Shown here piece by piece: positions 42,875 to 52,107 of a DNA stretch of 64,000 bases (the stretch's first letter is position 1; each line of letters starts with the position of its first letter). The stretch covers positions 25,925 through 89,924 of the forward strand of contig CAZYCA010000020.1 of assembly GCA_964645405.1 (NCBI GenBank), written 5' to 3'. Source of the stretch: JAMWDF01 sp964645405 (lineage in GTDB: Bacteria; Ratteibacteria; UBA8468; B48-G9; DSTR01). Under the pieces are notes generated by a model. It ran no database searches. It was not told the origin of the DNA and was given only the letters and a program-made list of their open reading frames with translations. The translations under genes and the position numbers were made by a program.

Positions 42875-44215
42875 TTAAACCGATTTCCAGTTCCTCAGAA
42901 AAACTGGAATGTAAACAGCCTCTCTTGGTCCAAGGATGATTTTCCATCCTGGTAACTCTTCTTCCAGTTCTCCCACGATGGCTGTAACCACACCTGGAAG
43001 AATAAGATTACGATGAGAAATTTTTTCTTCTATTTTCGTCTGTTTAATCAGTTCACCAATTTTTTCTGCGTTAAACTTATCAGCAGCCCAGGCCGTCAGA
43101 ACTGAAAGTCCTTCTGTATCCAGCACCAGAAGGTACGCAGGTACCCGTGAATTTTCAATCTCACCAGAAACAATGAAATAGGTCAGGGAAAAATTGCTGG
43201 TAATCAGAACCGGTGATTCTGGTCCAGGTTGACCGATTTTATAAATTCCCTGCGGTGTAGCCATTGGTCTCTGCGGGTCAGTGAAAATGTTGAGTCGCTC
43301 CAGAAGAAGGGGAAAAAGTATTTCTCCCTTCAGTTCTGAGAGCAGGATCAGGCTGCCATATTTAGCAATAGCCAGAGCGGCAGAAAGTCCTTCCTGAAAA
43401 GAATCCTGACAAAAAGTACCTGGGATGGTAAGAACTGGATACCCTAATTCCTTGATTCTGCCTGAAATAGCAGCCCGGCGGATAAGCACCAGATATCGCA
43501 ACAATTGCCCGGGGGAATTAACTTCCGGATAAAGGATAAGCTCTTCCCAGCCAGCAGCAGAAAGTTTTGCTGACAAATCAACTAAAGATTCAAGGTCTCC
43601 AGCCTTGATGACCAGAGGTAAAGAAAATTCTTTGGCCAGATTCCCGAACTCCTGCCAGTTTGATGCTTCAGCAGCAAAAAGGATGGGTCTTGTTTCCCGG
43701 CAGATTTCTACAGCTTTTCTAAGGACTTTGGTATCCTGACTCATCAAAAGAAGGATTTTGCCGGTAGGTTTTGCTTTCTCTACCAGCTGCAGAAATTTGC
43801 CCTGTCCCTGGTCCTGAATGGCTATCACTTCAGCAGTAAGCTGCAGCCCTACCCTGTTGTAAGAAAGCTGACAGATGTCTTGCAGGCTTTTTTCTATTTT
43901 TTCCTCAGGCATTTTTTCCTGAATATGGACTCCTATCCCGGGTGGGTTATAGAAGGTCTTCTCGTGTCGGAAAAGAACAGTTTCTCCTCCCAGGCTGATT
44001 CTGTTTTTCTCTGGTCCAGCAATCACTGTCCTGATGGGGGGTGCTGAAGCCTGTGCCAGCTGTTTTCTGGCTTCTTCAGAGATATGGGGGCATTTTGCCA
44101 GTTCCGTCTTTCCCAGTGCCAGCTGCATGGCAAATGCCAGGCAGGTAGGAAACCCGCATTCCTTGCAATTTGTCTTTGGCAAAAACTTGAAAATATCCAG
44201 TGGTTTCAGAGCCAT
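42875..44215 (-). CDS. acsC: Corrinoid iron-sulfur protein, large subunit
   Basis: Gamma subunit (446 residues) of the corrinoid Fe-S methyl carrier. The N-terminal 4Fe-4S motif is C17, C20, C25, C42 (CKECGFPTC ... KCPH), followed by a TIM-barrel domain and a C-terminal corrinoid-binding domain (TSNFSLTYFIVSGEIENSRVPAYLLVLDTEG near 340). Works with AcsD. The acsB stop is 19 bases upstream. The usual 4Fe-4S spacing is intact. Confidence 0.95.
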   Translation of the reverse strand: MALKPLDIFKFLPKTNCKECGFPTCLAFAMQLALGKTELAKCPHISEEARKQLAQASAPPIRTVIAGPEKNRISLGGETVLFRHEKTFYNPPGIGVHIQEKMPEEKIEKSLQDICQLSYNRVGLQLTAEVIAIQDQGQGKFLQLVEKAKPTGKILLLMSQDTKVLRKAVEICRETRPILFAAEASNWQEFGNLAKEFSLPLVIKAGDLESLVDLSAKLSAAGWEELILYPEVNSPGQLLRYLVLIRRAAISGRIKELGYPVLTIPGTFCQDSFQEGLSAALAIAKYGSLILLSELKGEILFPLLLERLNIFTDPQRPMATPQGIYKIGQPGPESPVLITSNFSLTYFIVSGEIENSRVPAYLLVLDTEGLSVLTAWAADKFNAEKIGELIKQTKIEEKISHRNLILPGVVTAIVGELEEELPGWKIILGPREAVYIPVFLRNWKSV

Positions 44216-44233
44216 ATCCGCCTTCCTTTCATT

Positions 44234-46438
44234 CTACATTATAGGTTCCATTTCCAGAGCCGGGTGCTTCTTTTCCTGAAGAAAAGGTAGTATTGATTCT
44301 TCTGTTACCCCTATTGTTTCATCGGCAATTTTTTCCGGTAAATCAGGTAATCCTATTTCCTCACACCTTATTTTCAGTCTGTCCATAATCTCCTGTTTCA
44401 GGGATGAGGGCATCCACACCAGTCTCTTAATACCTCCCTCAGCAGAAAGAAATTTTTTCTGGGTAATGTTGAACTTGGAGTGACCAAGGAAGCCGGGTGT
44501 TTGTCTGCCACCGCCGATTGTTCCTGCCAGAGTGGTAAACTTCATACCGCAGGGTGTTTCTCCTTTGTAGTCCCGATGAACAGTCATCACACCATTACAC
44601 AGAGGAAGGACGACCGCAATACATTCGCAGCAACCGCAGGTAGTCATAGGGTCCACCATCAGACTGTAAATGCTAATCTTTTCAATTGCTCCCCGGCTGG
44701 CCTGCCGGACAAAATTGTTACAGCCATCAAACTGTCCCAGACGGGCATCAAGCACAAGACTCTTTTTCACAGGCTGGTTGGGACCTTTCGGATTGATACG
44801 ATGGGAACCACGACAGTCCAGCCAGGAGAATGCTCCGCACAGCCCCGTCCTCTCCGGGGTGACGATACACACATGACTGGGGGCAAATGACTGGCACAGA
44901 GTGCAGGAATAAAAAGTATCTACATCTTCATCGGTCATTCCGGAGAGTCGTTCGTCGCGTTTTGCCCAGACAGGTTTTGCCTGCTGGTGAATTTTGTTTA
45001 CTGACTCCTGCTCGGTGTAGATTTTTACCTGGACCTTGTCGACAATGTTGCCGAAAATTTCGTGGTATTTAGCATGAAGAACAACTCCGAGGTGTTTCAG
45101 AAGAAGTCCCTTTTCGCGAGATTTTTTGCTGATTCTCAGCCAGACTATATCTCTCTGTCCAATGTGCATGACACCATTGATGTAATTGAGGTAATCGTGG
45201 ATATGTCTTTCCAGAATAGGTTCAAAATCTTCCTGCATTTCTCTGCCAGCTACCTGTACTACCACCGCCAGTGGTATCTGGCTACCTTCTGCAATATTAT
45301 CCAGGTCAGGGCCACAGACTTCAATCCTTCCATCTTCTACTTCTCCCATGGGTAGGGAAGAAACCCATTCGCAGGCTAAAGTTTTTGTACCACCAGCCTC
45401 TATATAAAGGTCCTCTTTCCTGATTCTTTCTCCTTCAAACGCCGGTCCATAGGAAACGGGAATAGGTATCTTGCTGACCGCTACCTTCAATCCTCTAACC
45501 TCCACAGCTTTTGCTACCATTTCGTTATGGGCAACACCGGAAACAACATGTTCATAAGTGCAGATACCTGTAGGTAGAATCTGGGGAATATCAGAATCTG
45601 CAATTGTAGGAAAGCCGAAATTGATTGCGCCCGCAGCATTGGCATACCAGGCGTCAGTGACCTTTCCCAGGGCCAGGACAAAAGCGAAAATGCGGTCCTT
45701 GTTATAGATAAGAATTTTTCTGAAATCACCTGGCTGGATACCACCAAAACTCATGGCTGCCCTTACAGCAAATCCTAAGGCAAAGACCGCCTGGTTAATT
45801 TCTGGACCAAATGGCACCAGGCGCACTGGCCATCCTAACTGCATACCAGCATTTTTCAGTTGCTGGGCAAAGGTAACACCCTGATGGCCGCCACACATAA
45901 AGACGTAAAGATTTTTTTCTTGAAGCTCCTGGGCTATTTTGCAGGCTGTCTGCTGGTCTGGAGCTGCTCCCACTACCGCAGCAAACCCGGGTGCAGTTCC
46001 ATCCACAAATTCAATTCCCCTTTTTCTGAGAATGATATCGCTGGCAGCACCCAGCCACATTTTTCCCTCAGGTGCCTCTTCCTCAGTAACATAGAAATCA
46101 GGATTTTCCAGATAGGTGATAGCCTCTACCATTTCCTCCGCAAAAAGTGTAGCCATCCCGGCATCCAGGACAGGTCCAAGGTAAGGAAGATGAACTTTCT
46201 CGTAAACCGGTTGTGGCAGTAGTCTCCGGCAGATGCCAAAAACCTTTTCCATATCTCCCAGCGTCTTAACAGGTAACCCGAGAAGACCGTAAGTGATGGG
46301 TAGAAAATAAGCAGTTTCAGGAAAGCCTACCTGAGCCCCCACTCCATATTTTTCTACTGCCTTCTTCCATTTTTCTTCACAGTCGCTGACAATCTGGTGT
46401 GCACCTCTGATAGCTGATGCTGCTATTATCTTTGACAT
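44234..46438 (-). CDS. acsB: Acetyl-CoA synthase (CODH/ACS beta subunit)
   Basis: Condenses CO, a methyl group and CoA to acetyl-CoA at the Ni-Ni-4Fe4S A-cluster. 734 residues, close to Moorella AcsB (729). A-cluster cysteines are visible: CTLCQSFAPSHVC and GLCGAFSW in the 510-540 region, and C601/C603 in TTCGCCECI. The N-terminal domain contains the CO-channel/CODH-binding helices. GGAGGAAAGG precedes the ATG. The bacterial N-terminal domain is present, unlike archaeal CdhC. Confidence 0.97.
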   Translation of the reverse strand: MSKIIAASAIRGAHQIVSDCEEKWKKAVEKYGVGAQVGFPETAYFLPITYGLLGLPVKTLGDMEKVFGICRRLLPQPVYEKVHLPYLGPVLDAGMATLFAEEMVEAITYLENPDFYVTEEEAPEGKMWLGAASDIILRKRGIEFVDGTAPGFAAVVGAAPDQQTACKIAQELQEKNLYVFMCGGHQGVTFAQQLKNAGMQLGWPVRLVPFGPEINQAVFALGFAVRAAMSFGGIQPGDFRKILIYNKDRIFAFVLALGKVTDAWYANAAGAINFGFPTIADSDIPQILPTGICTYEHVVSGVAHNEMVAKAVEVRGLKVAVSKIPIPVSYGPAFEGERIRKEDLYIEAGGTKTLACEWVSSLPMGEVEDGRIEVCGPDLDNIAEGSQIPLAVVVQVAGREMQEDFEPILERHIHDYLNYINGVMHIGQRDIVWLRISKKSREKGLLLKHLGVVLHAKYHEIFGNIVDKVQVKIYTEQESVNKIHQQAKPVWAKRDERLSGMTDEDVDTFYSCTLCQSFAPSHVCIVTPERTGLCGAFSWLDCRGSHRINPKGPNQPVKKSLVLDARLGQFDGCNNFVRQASRGAIEKISIYSLMVDPMTTCGCCECIAVVLPLCNGVMTVHRDYKGETPCGMKFTTLAGTIGGGRQTPGFLGHSKFNITQKKFLSAEGGIKRLVWMPSSLKQEIMDRLKIRCEEIGLPDLPEKIADETIGVTEESILPFLQEKKHPALEMEPIM

Positions 46439-46472
46439 CCTTTCCTCCGGGAAAAGTAGCCTGTAAAATCTT

Positions 46473-48377
46473 TCATAACTCTCTTCTCATAGCCATATCA
46501 TAAAGTACCCTTTCTCTTGCTTTATCAATGCCTAACTTTTTACGCTGGTTATCAATATGGCTGATGATAAGTGTAGCCATTTTTTCAGGGTCAGGTTCAA
46601 AAGCCCATCTGCCACCAAGCTGGTTTCCTATTTCTCTGAAGAGGTAATCACTCAGGATGTTACTGCCCAGGGTGGGGAAAGTTACTCCAAAAACAGTGAA
46701 GACACCGGAGGCAACGAAATACTGACCAATACTGATAGCTTTCTCGCTCATCCATTCCGGTGCCGCACCGGCGACAGGGAGTTCAGAAAGGTCATCACCC
46801 AGCCCGCCTTCCTTTACCATCGCTGTTGCTGCTACCAGTATCCGGGAATTATCAACGCAGGAGCCCAGATGAAGAACCGGCGGAATACCCACGGCTTCGC
46901 AGACTTCCCTCAATCCCTTTCCGCAGTAATCCAGGCCCTTCACGGAATCCATCAGTCCCTCTCTGGCGCAGGCAATAGCAGAGCAACCTGTTTGTAGCAC
47001 CAGGATATCGTTAGCCAGTAATTCCTTCACCAGAGTTAAATGGTTTTCGTCCAGCTCCACCTTGCAATTGTTGCAACCGACGACACCAGCCACTCCCCGG
47101 ATTCTCCCGCCAATAATATTGTCATTGAGCGGACGATAGGAGGAACGGAACATCCCTCCTAAAAGGTAGGCAATGGTTTCGTGGGAAAAACCAGCCACCA
47201 GGTCAACTACTTCCGGTAAACCGACATCCTGTTTCTTCCTTTTAGTAAAATTTTCAATAGCCAGCAGAACAATTTCTTTTGCTTTTTCCAGAGCAGTCTC
47301 TTCAGTAAACTCGATGTGGGTGGCACCCTGTATTCTTGCTTTTTCGGAAGTAGTTACTATTCTGGTATGATAGCAGGCCGCTACGGTGGGTAAAGACTGC
47401 ATAATACACTGGATATCCACAGCCATAACTTCCACCAGCCCTGTAGTAATAGCCAGTTCCTGGTTGAGGAAATTACCTACCAGTGGTATACCGTGACGCA
47501 TGAGAAGTTCATTGGCTGTGCAACAGATACCGCCGATGTTAATTCCTCTGGCTCCTTTTTCTTTTGCCTTCTGGATGAGTTCCGGGTCTTCAGCAGCCAC
47601 CACAATCATTTCGGAAAGAAGGGGTTCGTGGCCATGGACAATGATATTGACATAATCTTTCTTTAACGCACCAAAGTTAACCCGGCCGACTACCGGTTGA
47701 GGAATACCGAACAAAATATCCTGAAGCTCTGTGGCAATCATGGAACCACCCCAGCCATCAGCCAGAGCACAACGACTGGCCTGTCTCATTAAACTCTGAT
47801 AGTCCTGGTCAGTTCCTGCATGAGTGCGGTGTAACGCCTCTACCACTTCCCGGTCCACACCACGGGGCAGCAGTCCATACTTCTCCCACAACTGTTGCCT
47901 TTTCAGAGGAGCCCTTCTGAGGAAGAAAAGTTTTCCTTCCTGCTGGCCAAACTGACCCAGTGCCCACTCTCCAACCTTAAGAGCAAGTTCTTCCACAGAT
48001 TTTCCTGTCGGGTCCAGTCCTGATTCCAGGGCTATCTTTACCAGTTTATACTCATCCTTAATCTGATAGCCGGGTGCCTGTTTTTTAGCGACTTTAATAA
48101 GGGTTTCCGCCACGGCCCGGCCGTGGTCAGAATGGGCGGAAGCACCTGTAGCGACCATGCGCAGAAAGTTACGGGCAGCAATCGTCTCAGCATTAGCACC
48201 ACAGACACCAAGTGAAGCTCCTTCACCAAAAGGGTCAATCCGGCAGGGACCCATAGCGCAGTTACGACAACAGAGTCCTAACAGTCCAAAACCACATTGA
48301 GGTTTTTGTCTTTCCAGTCTTTCCCAGGCTAATTCCAGATTTTCTGTCTTAGCCTCAGATGGCAATTTCTGGTTCAC
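46473..48377 (-). CDS. cooS: Anaerobic Ni-CO dehydrogenase catalytic subunit
   Basis: 634-residue Ni-Fe CODH (AcsA/CooS) that reduces CO2 to CO for AcsB or oxidises CO. B/D-cluster cysteines lie in CGFGLLGLCCRNCAMGPCR near residue 28; C-cluster residues are in VHGHEPLLSEM (His), GINIGGICCTANE, GVVGCNNCKVE, QTGCSAIACARE and HLGSCVDNSR. GTG start with GGAGG 6 nt upstream. Lies between acsB and an FAD oxidoreductase. Could be named acsA because it is fused in operon with acsB. Confidence 0.97.
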   Translation of the reverse strand: MNQKLPSEAKTENLELAWERLERQKPQCGFGLLGLCCRNCAMGPCRIDPFGEGASLGVCGANAETIAARNFLRMVATGASAHSDHGRAVAETLIKVAKKQAPGYQIKDEYKLVKIALESGLDPTGKSVEELALKVGEWALGQFGQQEGKLFFLRRAPLKRQQLWEKYGLLPRGVDREVVEALHRTHAGTDQDYQSLMRQASRCALADGWGGSMIATELQDILFGIPQPVVGRVNFGALKKDYVNIIVHGHEPLLSEMIVVAAEDPELIQKAKEKGARGINIGGICCTANELLMRHGIPLVGNFLNQELAITTGLVEVMAVDIQCIMQSLPTVAACYHTRIVTTSEKARIQGATHIEFTEETALEKAKEIVLLAIENFTKRKKQDVGLPEVVDLVAGFSHETIAYLLGGMFRSSYRPLNDNIIGGRIRGVAGVVGCNNCKVELDENHLTLVKELLANDILVLQTGCSAIACAREGLMDSVKGLDYCGKGLREVCEAVGIPPVLHLGSCVDNSRILVAATAMVKEGGLGDDLSELPVAGAAPEWMSEKAISIGQYFVASGVFTVFGVTFPTLGSNILSDYLFREIGNQLGGRWAFEPDPEKMATLIISHIDNQRKKLGIDKARERVLYDMAMRREL

Positions 48378-48387
48378 TTTTTACCTC

Positions 48388-49683
48388 CTAAATGAAAAAG
48401 ATTTGTTTCCCCTCAGGTGAGAGAGATTCTCTGAAACCTGTATTTTTTTCAATTTTCTCCCTCAAGTCAGCATAGTCAAAGTAATCCTTACCCAGAAGGT
48501 GCCTGTAGTTTTTCAGGTTAACTCTGCTGCGAATTAACGCCGTATAAAAGCCAGCATGATTTATTTCCTGGCCAGCAATCATTACAAATCCGACCAGTGT
48601 ATCGTTGCGCAGGATAAACCGGCGGTAGTGCCAGGTTTCCCTATCCTGCCATTCTATAATCTGATCAGTCTTCTCTGGTCTGACGATACCGACTGTTACC
48701 AGCGGCAGCCCAAAAAATTCTGTAGCGTTGGCTGCCAGAGAACCAGGATATTTTTTCCTTGCTGCTGCCATGTTAAGTCCGGCGATTCTACCCTGTTCCT
48801 GGGCAGTCAGCCACAGACCATGAACGGCAGGTTCACCGGTTATAAAGTCTTTAGTTTCTGCTACGTCCCCGGCAGCAAAAACATCAGACAGCCCTGTTTG
48901 CAGATATTCATCTACGGTGATTCCGTGCTGGCAGTTTATCTTCTCGTGGCAGGCTAACTTTTTATCAGGGCTGACACCCTTGCCTATGATAGCTATCTGT
49001 GCCGGAACTGTTTCCCCGTTATCCAGTCTGGCACCATTCATTTCTTTATTGCCAATGATTTCTTGTGGACCCACTCCTGTCCTTATCTTTATTCCGTTAG
49101 CCTGAAGACAGGCTGCTATAAGAGTGGCTGCTTCCGGGTTGATTAGCTGGGAAAGAATCTGTCCTGATTTGACAAGCAGCTGAACGTCAATGCCTCTTTT
49201 CTTTAAGGCACAGGCTGCTTTTATTCCCACAAGCCCTCCTCCAAAAACCAGTGCCTGCTGGCTTCCTGTTGCTCTTTCCGAAATTTTTCTGGCATCTTCC
49301 AGTGTCCAGAAATGATAAACTCCTTCCTTCTCCTCGCCAGGGATACCGAGGCTCTTTGGTTTAGAACCGGTTGCCAGCAAAAGTCTGTCATAGGAAAATT
49401 TTTTCCCTGAGGAAGTTTTTACCTTTTTTTCCGGGTAAGAGATTTCCGTGACCGGTTCACCGGTAAGCAGATGGACCTTTTTCTTCTCAAAGTATTCTTT
49501 CTGTTGCAGGATTAAATCCTGCCGGTTATGGGTACCGGCAAGAAAATTGGTAATCAGGCAGCGCGCATAAGGCAGATACGGTTCAGCAGAAATCAGGGTA
49601 ATTTCGCCATCACCATCAACTTCTCTGATTCCTTCTACAGCGTTAAGACCAGCGGCACATCCGCCCACAATTACGTAGTGCAA
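48388..49683 (-). CDS. CODH-associated NAD(P)/FAD-dependent oxidoreductase
   Basis: 431-residue pyridine-nucleotide-disulfide family flavoprotein: FAD motif YVIVGGCAAGLNAVEGI at the N-terminus, ATGSKPKSLGIPGEE near 105, NAD(P) motif ALVFGGGLVGIKAAC near 145, and VFAAGDVAETKDF near 270. A single cysteine near 42 (PYARC) sits where NADH oxidases/CoA-disulfide reductases have their active Cys. Such genes accompany CODH in several anaerobes, probably passing CO-derived electrons to NAD(P) or the reverse. TTG start at 49683 with AAGGAG 7 nt upstream. Overlaps the ferredoxin gene by 13 bases. Confidence 0.88.
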   Translation of the reverse strand: MHYVIVGGCAAGLNAVEGIREVDGDGEITLISAEPYLPYARCLITNFLAGTHNRQDLILQQKEYFEKKKVHLLTGEPVTEISYPEKKVKTSSGKKFSYDRLLLATGSKPKSLGIPGEEKEGVYHFWTLEDARKISERATGSQQALVFGGGLVGIKAACALKKRGIDVQLLVKSGQILSQLINPEAATLIAACLQANGIKIRTGVGPQEIIGNKEMNGARLDNGETVPAQIAIIGKGVSPDKKLACHEKINCQHGITVDEYLQTGLSDVFAAGDVAETKDFITGEPAVHGLWLTAQEQGRIAGLNMAAARKKYPGSLAANATEFFGLPLVTVGIVRPEKTDQIIEWQDRETWHYRRFILRNDTLVGFVMIAGQEINHAGFYTALIRSRVNLKNYRHLLGKDYFDYADLREKIEKNTGFRESLSPEGKQIFFI

Positions 49684-50147
49684 GTCTTTCTCCTTTTCCG
49701 GATTAACTTTTCAAACTCTTCCTGCTCTCCGTAAAAAAGTGCACCTGTGGGACAACTTTCCACGCAGGCTAAAGTTTCCTGGTCTGCACACAGATCGCAT
49801 TTTGCTGCTTGATTCAATTCGTGAAGCATCCTGATAGCACCGTAGGGGCAAACCATGATACAGGAATAACAGTGGACACATTTTTTGCTATCCAGGATAA
49901 GTGTGCCTGCCTGCCTTTTAAGAGCTCCTGAGATACAGGCAAAAACACAGTAAGGGTCTGCACAGTGCCGACATTGAACTGCCAGTGGTTTTCCTGCCTG
50001 GTTTAATAAACTGATTCTGGCCCTGGGTATCGGTCTTTCCTGTAAGGCAGAAAGAAGGTTTTTTGTTTGTGAATGTTTCAAAAGGCAAGCCAGGACACAG
50101 TTTTTGCAGGCCAGACACCTTTCCTGGTCAAAATAGATTCTTTTCAT
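49671..50147 (-). CDS. CooF/HycB-like four-cluster ferredoxin
   Basis: 158-residue polyferredoxin with four cysteine groups: CLACKNCVLAC near 10, CRHCADPYCVFAC near 58, CVHCYSCIMVCP near 90 and CDLCADQETLACVESCP near 118. This is the HycB/CooF electron-transfer subunit type and would carry electrons between CooS and the adjacent flavoprotein. Overlaps acsD by 4 bases at its start and the oxidoreductase gene at its end. Confidence 0.92.
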   Translation of the reverse strand: MKRIYFDQERCLACKNCVLACLLKHSQTKNLLSALQERPIPRARISLLNQAGKPLAVQCRHCADPYCVFACISGALKRQAGTLILDSKKCVHCYSCIMVCPYGAIRMLHELNQAAKCDLCADQETLACVESCPTGALFYGEQEEFEKLIRKRRKTCTT

Positions 50148-51088
50148 TTGATGAGTTGCTGGCTCCAGTTTTTAAACAATTCTGCTGCCTGAGGATGTCT
50201 CATCACTACAATATCAGCACCGGCTAAAGAAAGCAGTGCAGCCGTGATTGCCTCCATCATGATACCCCTGTTAAGTTCATCGCCCATGGCAGGGTTTTCC
50301 ACCCGGGGTAGACTTGCTTCTTTTGTTTTCCATACTTCCTTACCCAGGTTGCAGATTAAAGGGAAAGCTAATTTATCATCCTGTTGGGTGAGAGCTGCCA
50401 GTCTATCTCTTTCCATGACAGAATAGGTGTACTCCAGACCATATCCCAGACTGGCTGAAGTAGGGTCAATCAAAATTTTGTTTTCCGGAACGCCTAATTC
50501 CAGTAAAAGAATATTTAATTGTTTAGCGAGGTTCACATCAATAGGTGTACAGGCCATCACCGTATGTTTATAAGCAATGGCAGCAGCACCAATGGCTTTA
50601 TAGTTTTTTTCCTGGACCGGACCAAGAGCAACATTGCGACCAGCTGCTACCTCAGCGACAGCCTTCAGAACTTCAGCATCCTTCTCCATGTGCTCACAGC
50701 CAAAGATAAAAACAGGTACATCTACAGTCTCCAGAACTTTTTCCACTATCTTGCAGGTCTCAGCAGCGGAGCGGTTTTGACCCATAGGGTCTGTGCCTAC
50801 CAGCTGGATGGCAATAGCCTGTGCGTGGTATTCCTGAAGGCATTTTTTTGCCCAGGCTGCAGGCTGGTCCAAAACATCCTGGTAAGGAGATTGACAGCCT
50901 GCTGGCCAGTTTTCCGGTTTGCTATCCCATATTTCCAGAGCCACCAGCGGCAGTCTCGGAAATTCTCCATCAAAACAATGATAATTTAAAACTTTCTGAC
51001 CTCCCACAGTAACAGCTTTTTCACCAGCACCAATGGTAACTTCCTTGATAAACCCGGAATAGGCAGGTAAAGGAATTTTCAGGTCCAT
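50144..51088 (-). CDS. acsD: Corrinoid iron-sulfur protein, small subunit
   Basis: Delta subunit of the methyl-carrying corrinoid protein, a TIM barrel of 314 residues. Blocks: DLKIPLPAYSGFIKEVTIG at the N-terminus, LVGTDPMGQNRSAAETCKIV near 100, GPVQEKNYKAIGAAAIAYKHTVMACTPID near 165, DPTSASLGYGLEYTYSVMERDRLAAL near 215. I start at ATG 51088 since GGGGAG is just upstream; the ATG at 51100 precedes that SD. Ferredoxin and flavoprotein genes follow it. Confidence 0.95.
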   Translation of the reverse strand: MDLKIPLPAYSGFIKEVTIGAGEKAVTVGGQKVLNYHCFDGEFPRLPLVALEIWDSKPENWPAGCQSPYQDVLDQPAAWAKKCLQEYHAQAIAIQLVGTDPMGQNRSAAETCKIVEKVLETVDVPVFIFGCEHMEKDAEVLKAVAEVAAGRNVALGPVQEKNYKAIGAAAIAYKHTVMACTPIDVNLAKQLNILLLELGVPENKILIDPTSASLGYGLEYTYSVMERDRLAALTQQDDKLAFPLICNLGKEVWKTKEASLPRVENPAMGDELNRGIMMEAITAALLSLAGADIVVMRHPQAAELFKNWSQQLIK

Positions 51089-51106
51089 CTTTCTCCCCAT
51101 TCTTTT

Positions 51107-51283
51107 TTAAGCCGGTGTTTTTCTGCTTTCACTTCCAAACCCTTCTCCGAACCAGTAGCGTTCAGCTGTTTTCAAATAGCTCAGCATCTGCTCACGGTCA
51201 GTAACATTTTTCAGCCAGGAGAGTGGTTTTTCTGGTTTGCCGGGCTGAAAAATGTTACTTTCGTTATTCTTTTTCTTTTCCAT
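51107..51283 (-). CDS. 58-residue small ORF between cooC and acsD
   Basis: Not previously called because of its size. ATG at 51283 with GGGGG 6 nt upstream; stop at 51109-51107. Product: basic N-terminus (MEKKKNNESN), then IFQPGKPEKPLSWLKNVTD and EQMLSYLKTAERYWFGEG. It starts inside the last codons of cooC (20-nt overlap in another frame) and ends 18 bases before the acsD start, filling what would otherwise be the only gap in the operon. No domain recognised, no membrane segment. Codon use looks like the neighbours. Good context, unknown function. Confidence 0.65.
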   Translation of the reverse strand: MEKKKNNESNIFQPGKPEKPLSWLKNVTDREQMLSYLKTAERYWFGEGFGSESRKTPA

Positions 51284-52046
51284 CGGTTACCCCCAATCTA
51301 TTGATCACTTCTTCCACTGCCTTGAGAAAACAGGGTGCCTTCTTCCAGAAAGGCAAGCCGTCCATCTCTGACTGCCTGATTGTCTCCTCATAAGGAAGAA
51401 AACCCAGCCACTTTCCGTCGGGTAGTTTCTGCCGGAGAAAAGTTTCCTCCTCTTTGTTCTTGATAAAATTACCTACCAGCCCAATCTGTCTGGTTCCTAA
51501 CTGACTGGCTAAAAACTCAATCCTCCTTGCCGTCTGGACGCTTTTCTCCCCTGGTTCTACTGTTACCAGCAACCAATCAATCCCGGCTGTGGTACCCCGA
51601 CCGAGATGTTCAATACCTGCCTCCATGTCCAAGATAACAAATTCTTTTCGCAGAAGAATCAGATGTCGCAGTAAGGCTTTGAGAAAGGCATTTTCCGGAC
51701 AGCTGCATCCTAACCCGCCCCCGCGGATAGTGCCCATCACGCCAAGAAGAAGGTTATCCTGTTTGAGAAAGTATTTCTCCGGTATATCGTCAACTTTAGG
51801 ATTTAGCTTGAAAACAAAGGCAGGCTCACCGTTTCTGGTCTCTGTACGTTCCTGGATAAGTTCCTTCATTTCTGCCAGAGGCGTTATTTTTCCCTTCAGT
51901 CCGAGGGTTATCTGCAGATTCATATCCGGGTCAGCGTCAATAAGAATAACCCGATACCCTTTCTGGCAGAGTATTGTGGCTATCGCTGCCGTCAGTGTTG
52001 TTTTTCCTGTTCCACCCTTACCACTGACCGCAATCTTCATTTGCAT
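51264..52046 (-). CDS. cooC: CooC-type nickel-insertion ATPase
   Basis: MinD/NifH-like ATPase for Ni loading of CODH or ACS (AcsF/CooC). Deviant Walker A SGKGGTGKTT near residue 8, Walker B-like VILIDADPDMN near 35, and the C-x-C nickel motif GLGCSCPE near 112. 260 residues. First gene of the leftward acs operon; alternatives ATG 52046 or 52040 for the start. Divergent from the RACo operon with 61 bases between. Confidence 0.95.
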   Translation of the reverse strand: MQMKIAVSGKGGTGKTTLTAAIATILCQKGYRVILIDADPDMNLQITLGLKGKITPLAEMKELIQERTETRNGEPAFVFKLNPKVDDIPEKYFLKQDNLLLGVMGTIRGGGLGCSCPENAFLKALLRHLILLRKEFVILDMEAGIEHLGRGTTAGIDWLLVTVEPGEKSVQTARRIEFLASQLGTRQIGLVGNFIKNKEEETFLRQKLPDGKWLGFLPYEETIRQSEMDGLPFWKKAPCFLKAVEEVINRLGVTDGKEKE

Positions 52047-52071
52047 TGAGTGTAAATTATCAGGTTGGTGG

Positions 52072-52101
52072 TTGTCAAGTAAGATAGCAGAGTGTTAAAA
52101 T
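52072..52101 (+). promoter_or_regulatory. Promoter of the RACo operon, leaderless type
   Basis: TTGTCA (52072-52077), 18-nt spacer, TAAAAT (52096-52101), preceded by TG in an extended -10 context; the ATG at 52108 is 6 nt downstream, so transcription should start at or next to the initiation codon. It lies in the 61-nt gap shared with the divergent acs operon. Confidence 0.6.
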
Positions 52102-52107
52102 ACAGGC

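Noticed and set aside
44480..44890. 136-codon rightward ORF inside acsB
   Set aside because: Antisense to the A-cluster region of acsB, which is unmistakable.
52040..52078. A divergent leftward promoter for cooC using TTGACA (complement of 52073-52078)
   Set aside because: The only -10-like box (GATAAT) is 11 nt away, too close; another pairing could not be made convincing.
51589..52098. 169-codon rightward ORF opposite cooC
   Set aside because: Composition is that of an antisense shadow, and cooC on the other strand is certain.
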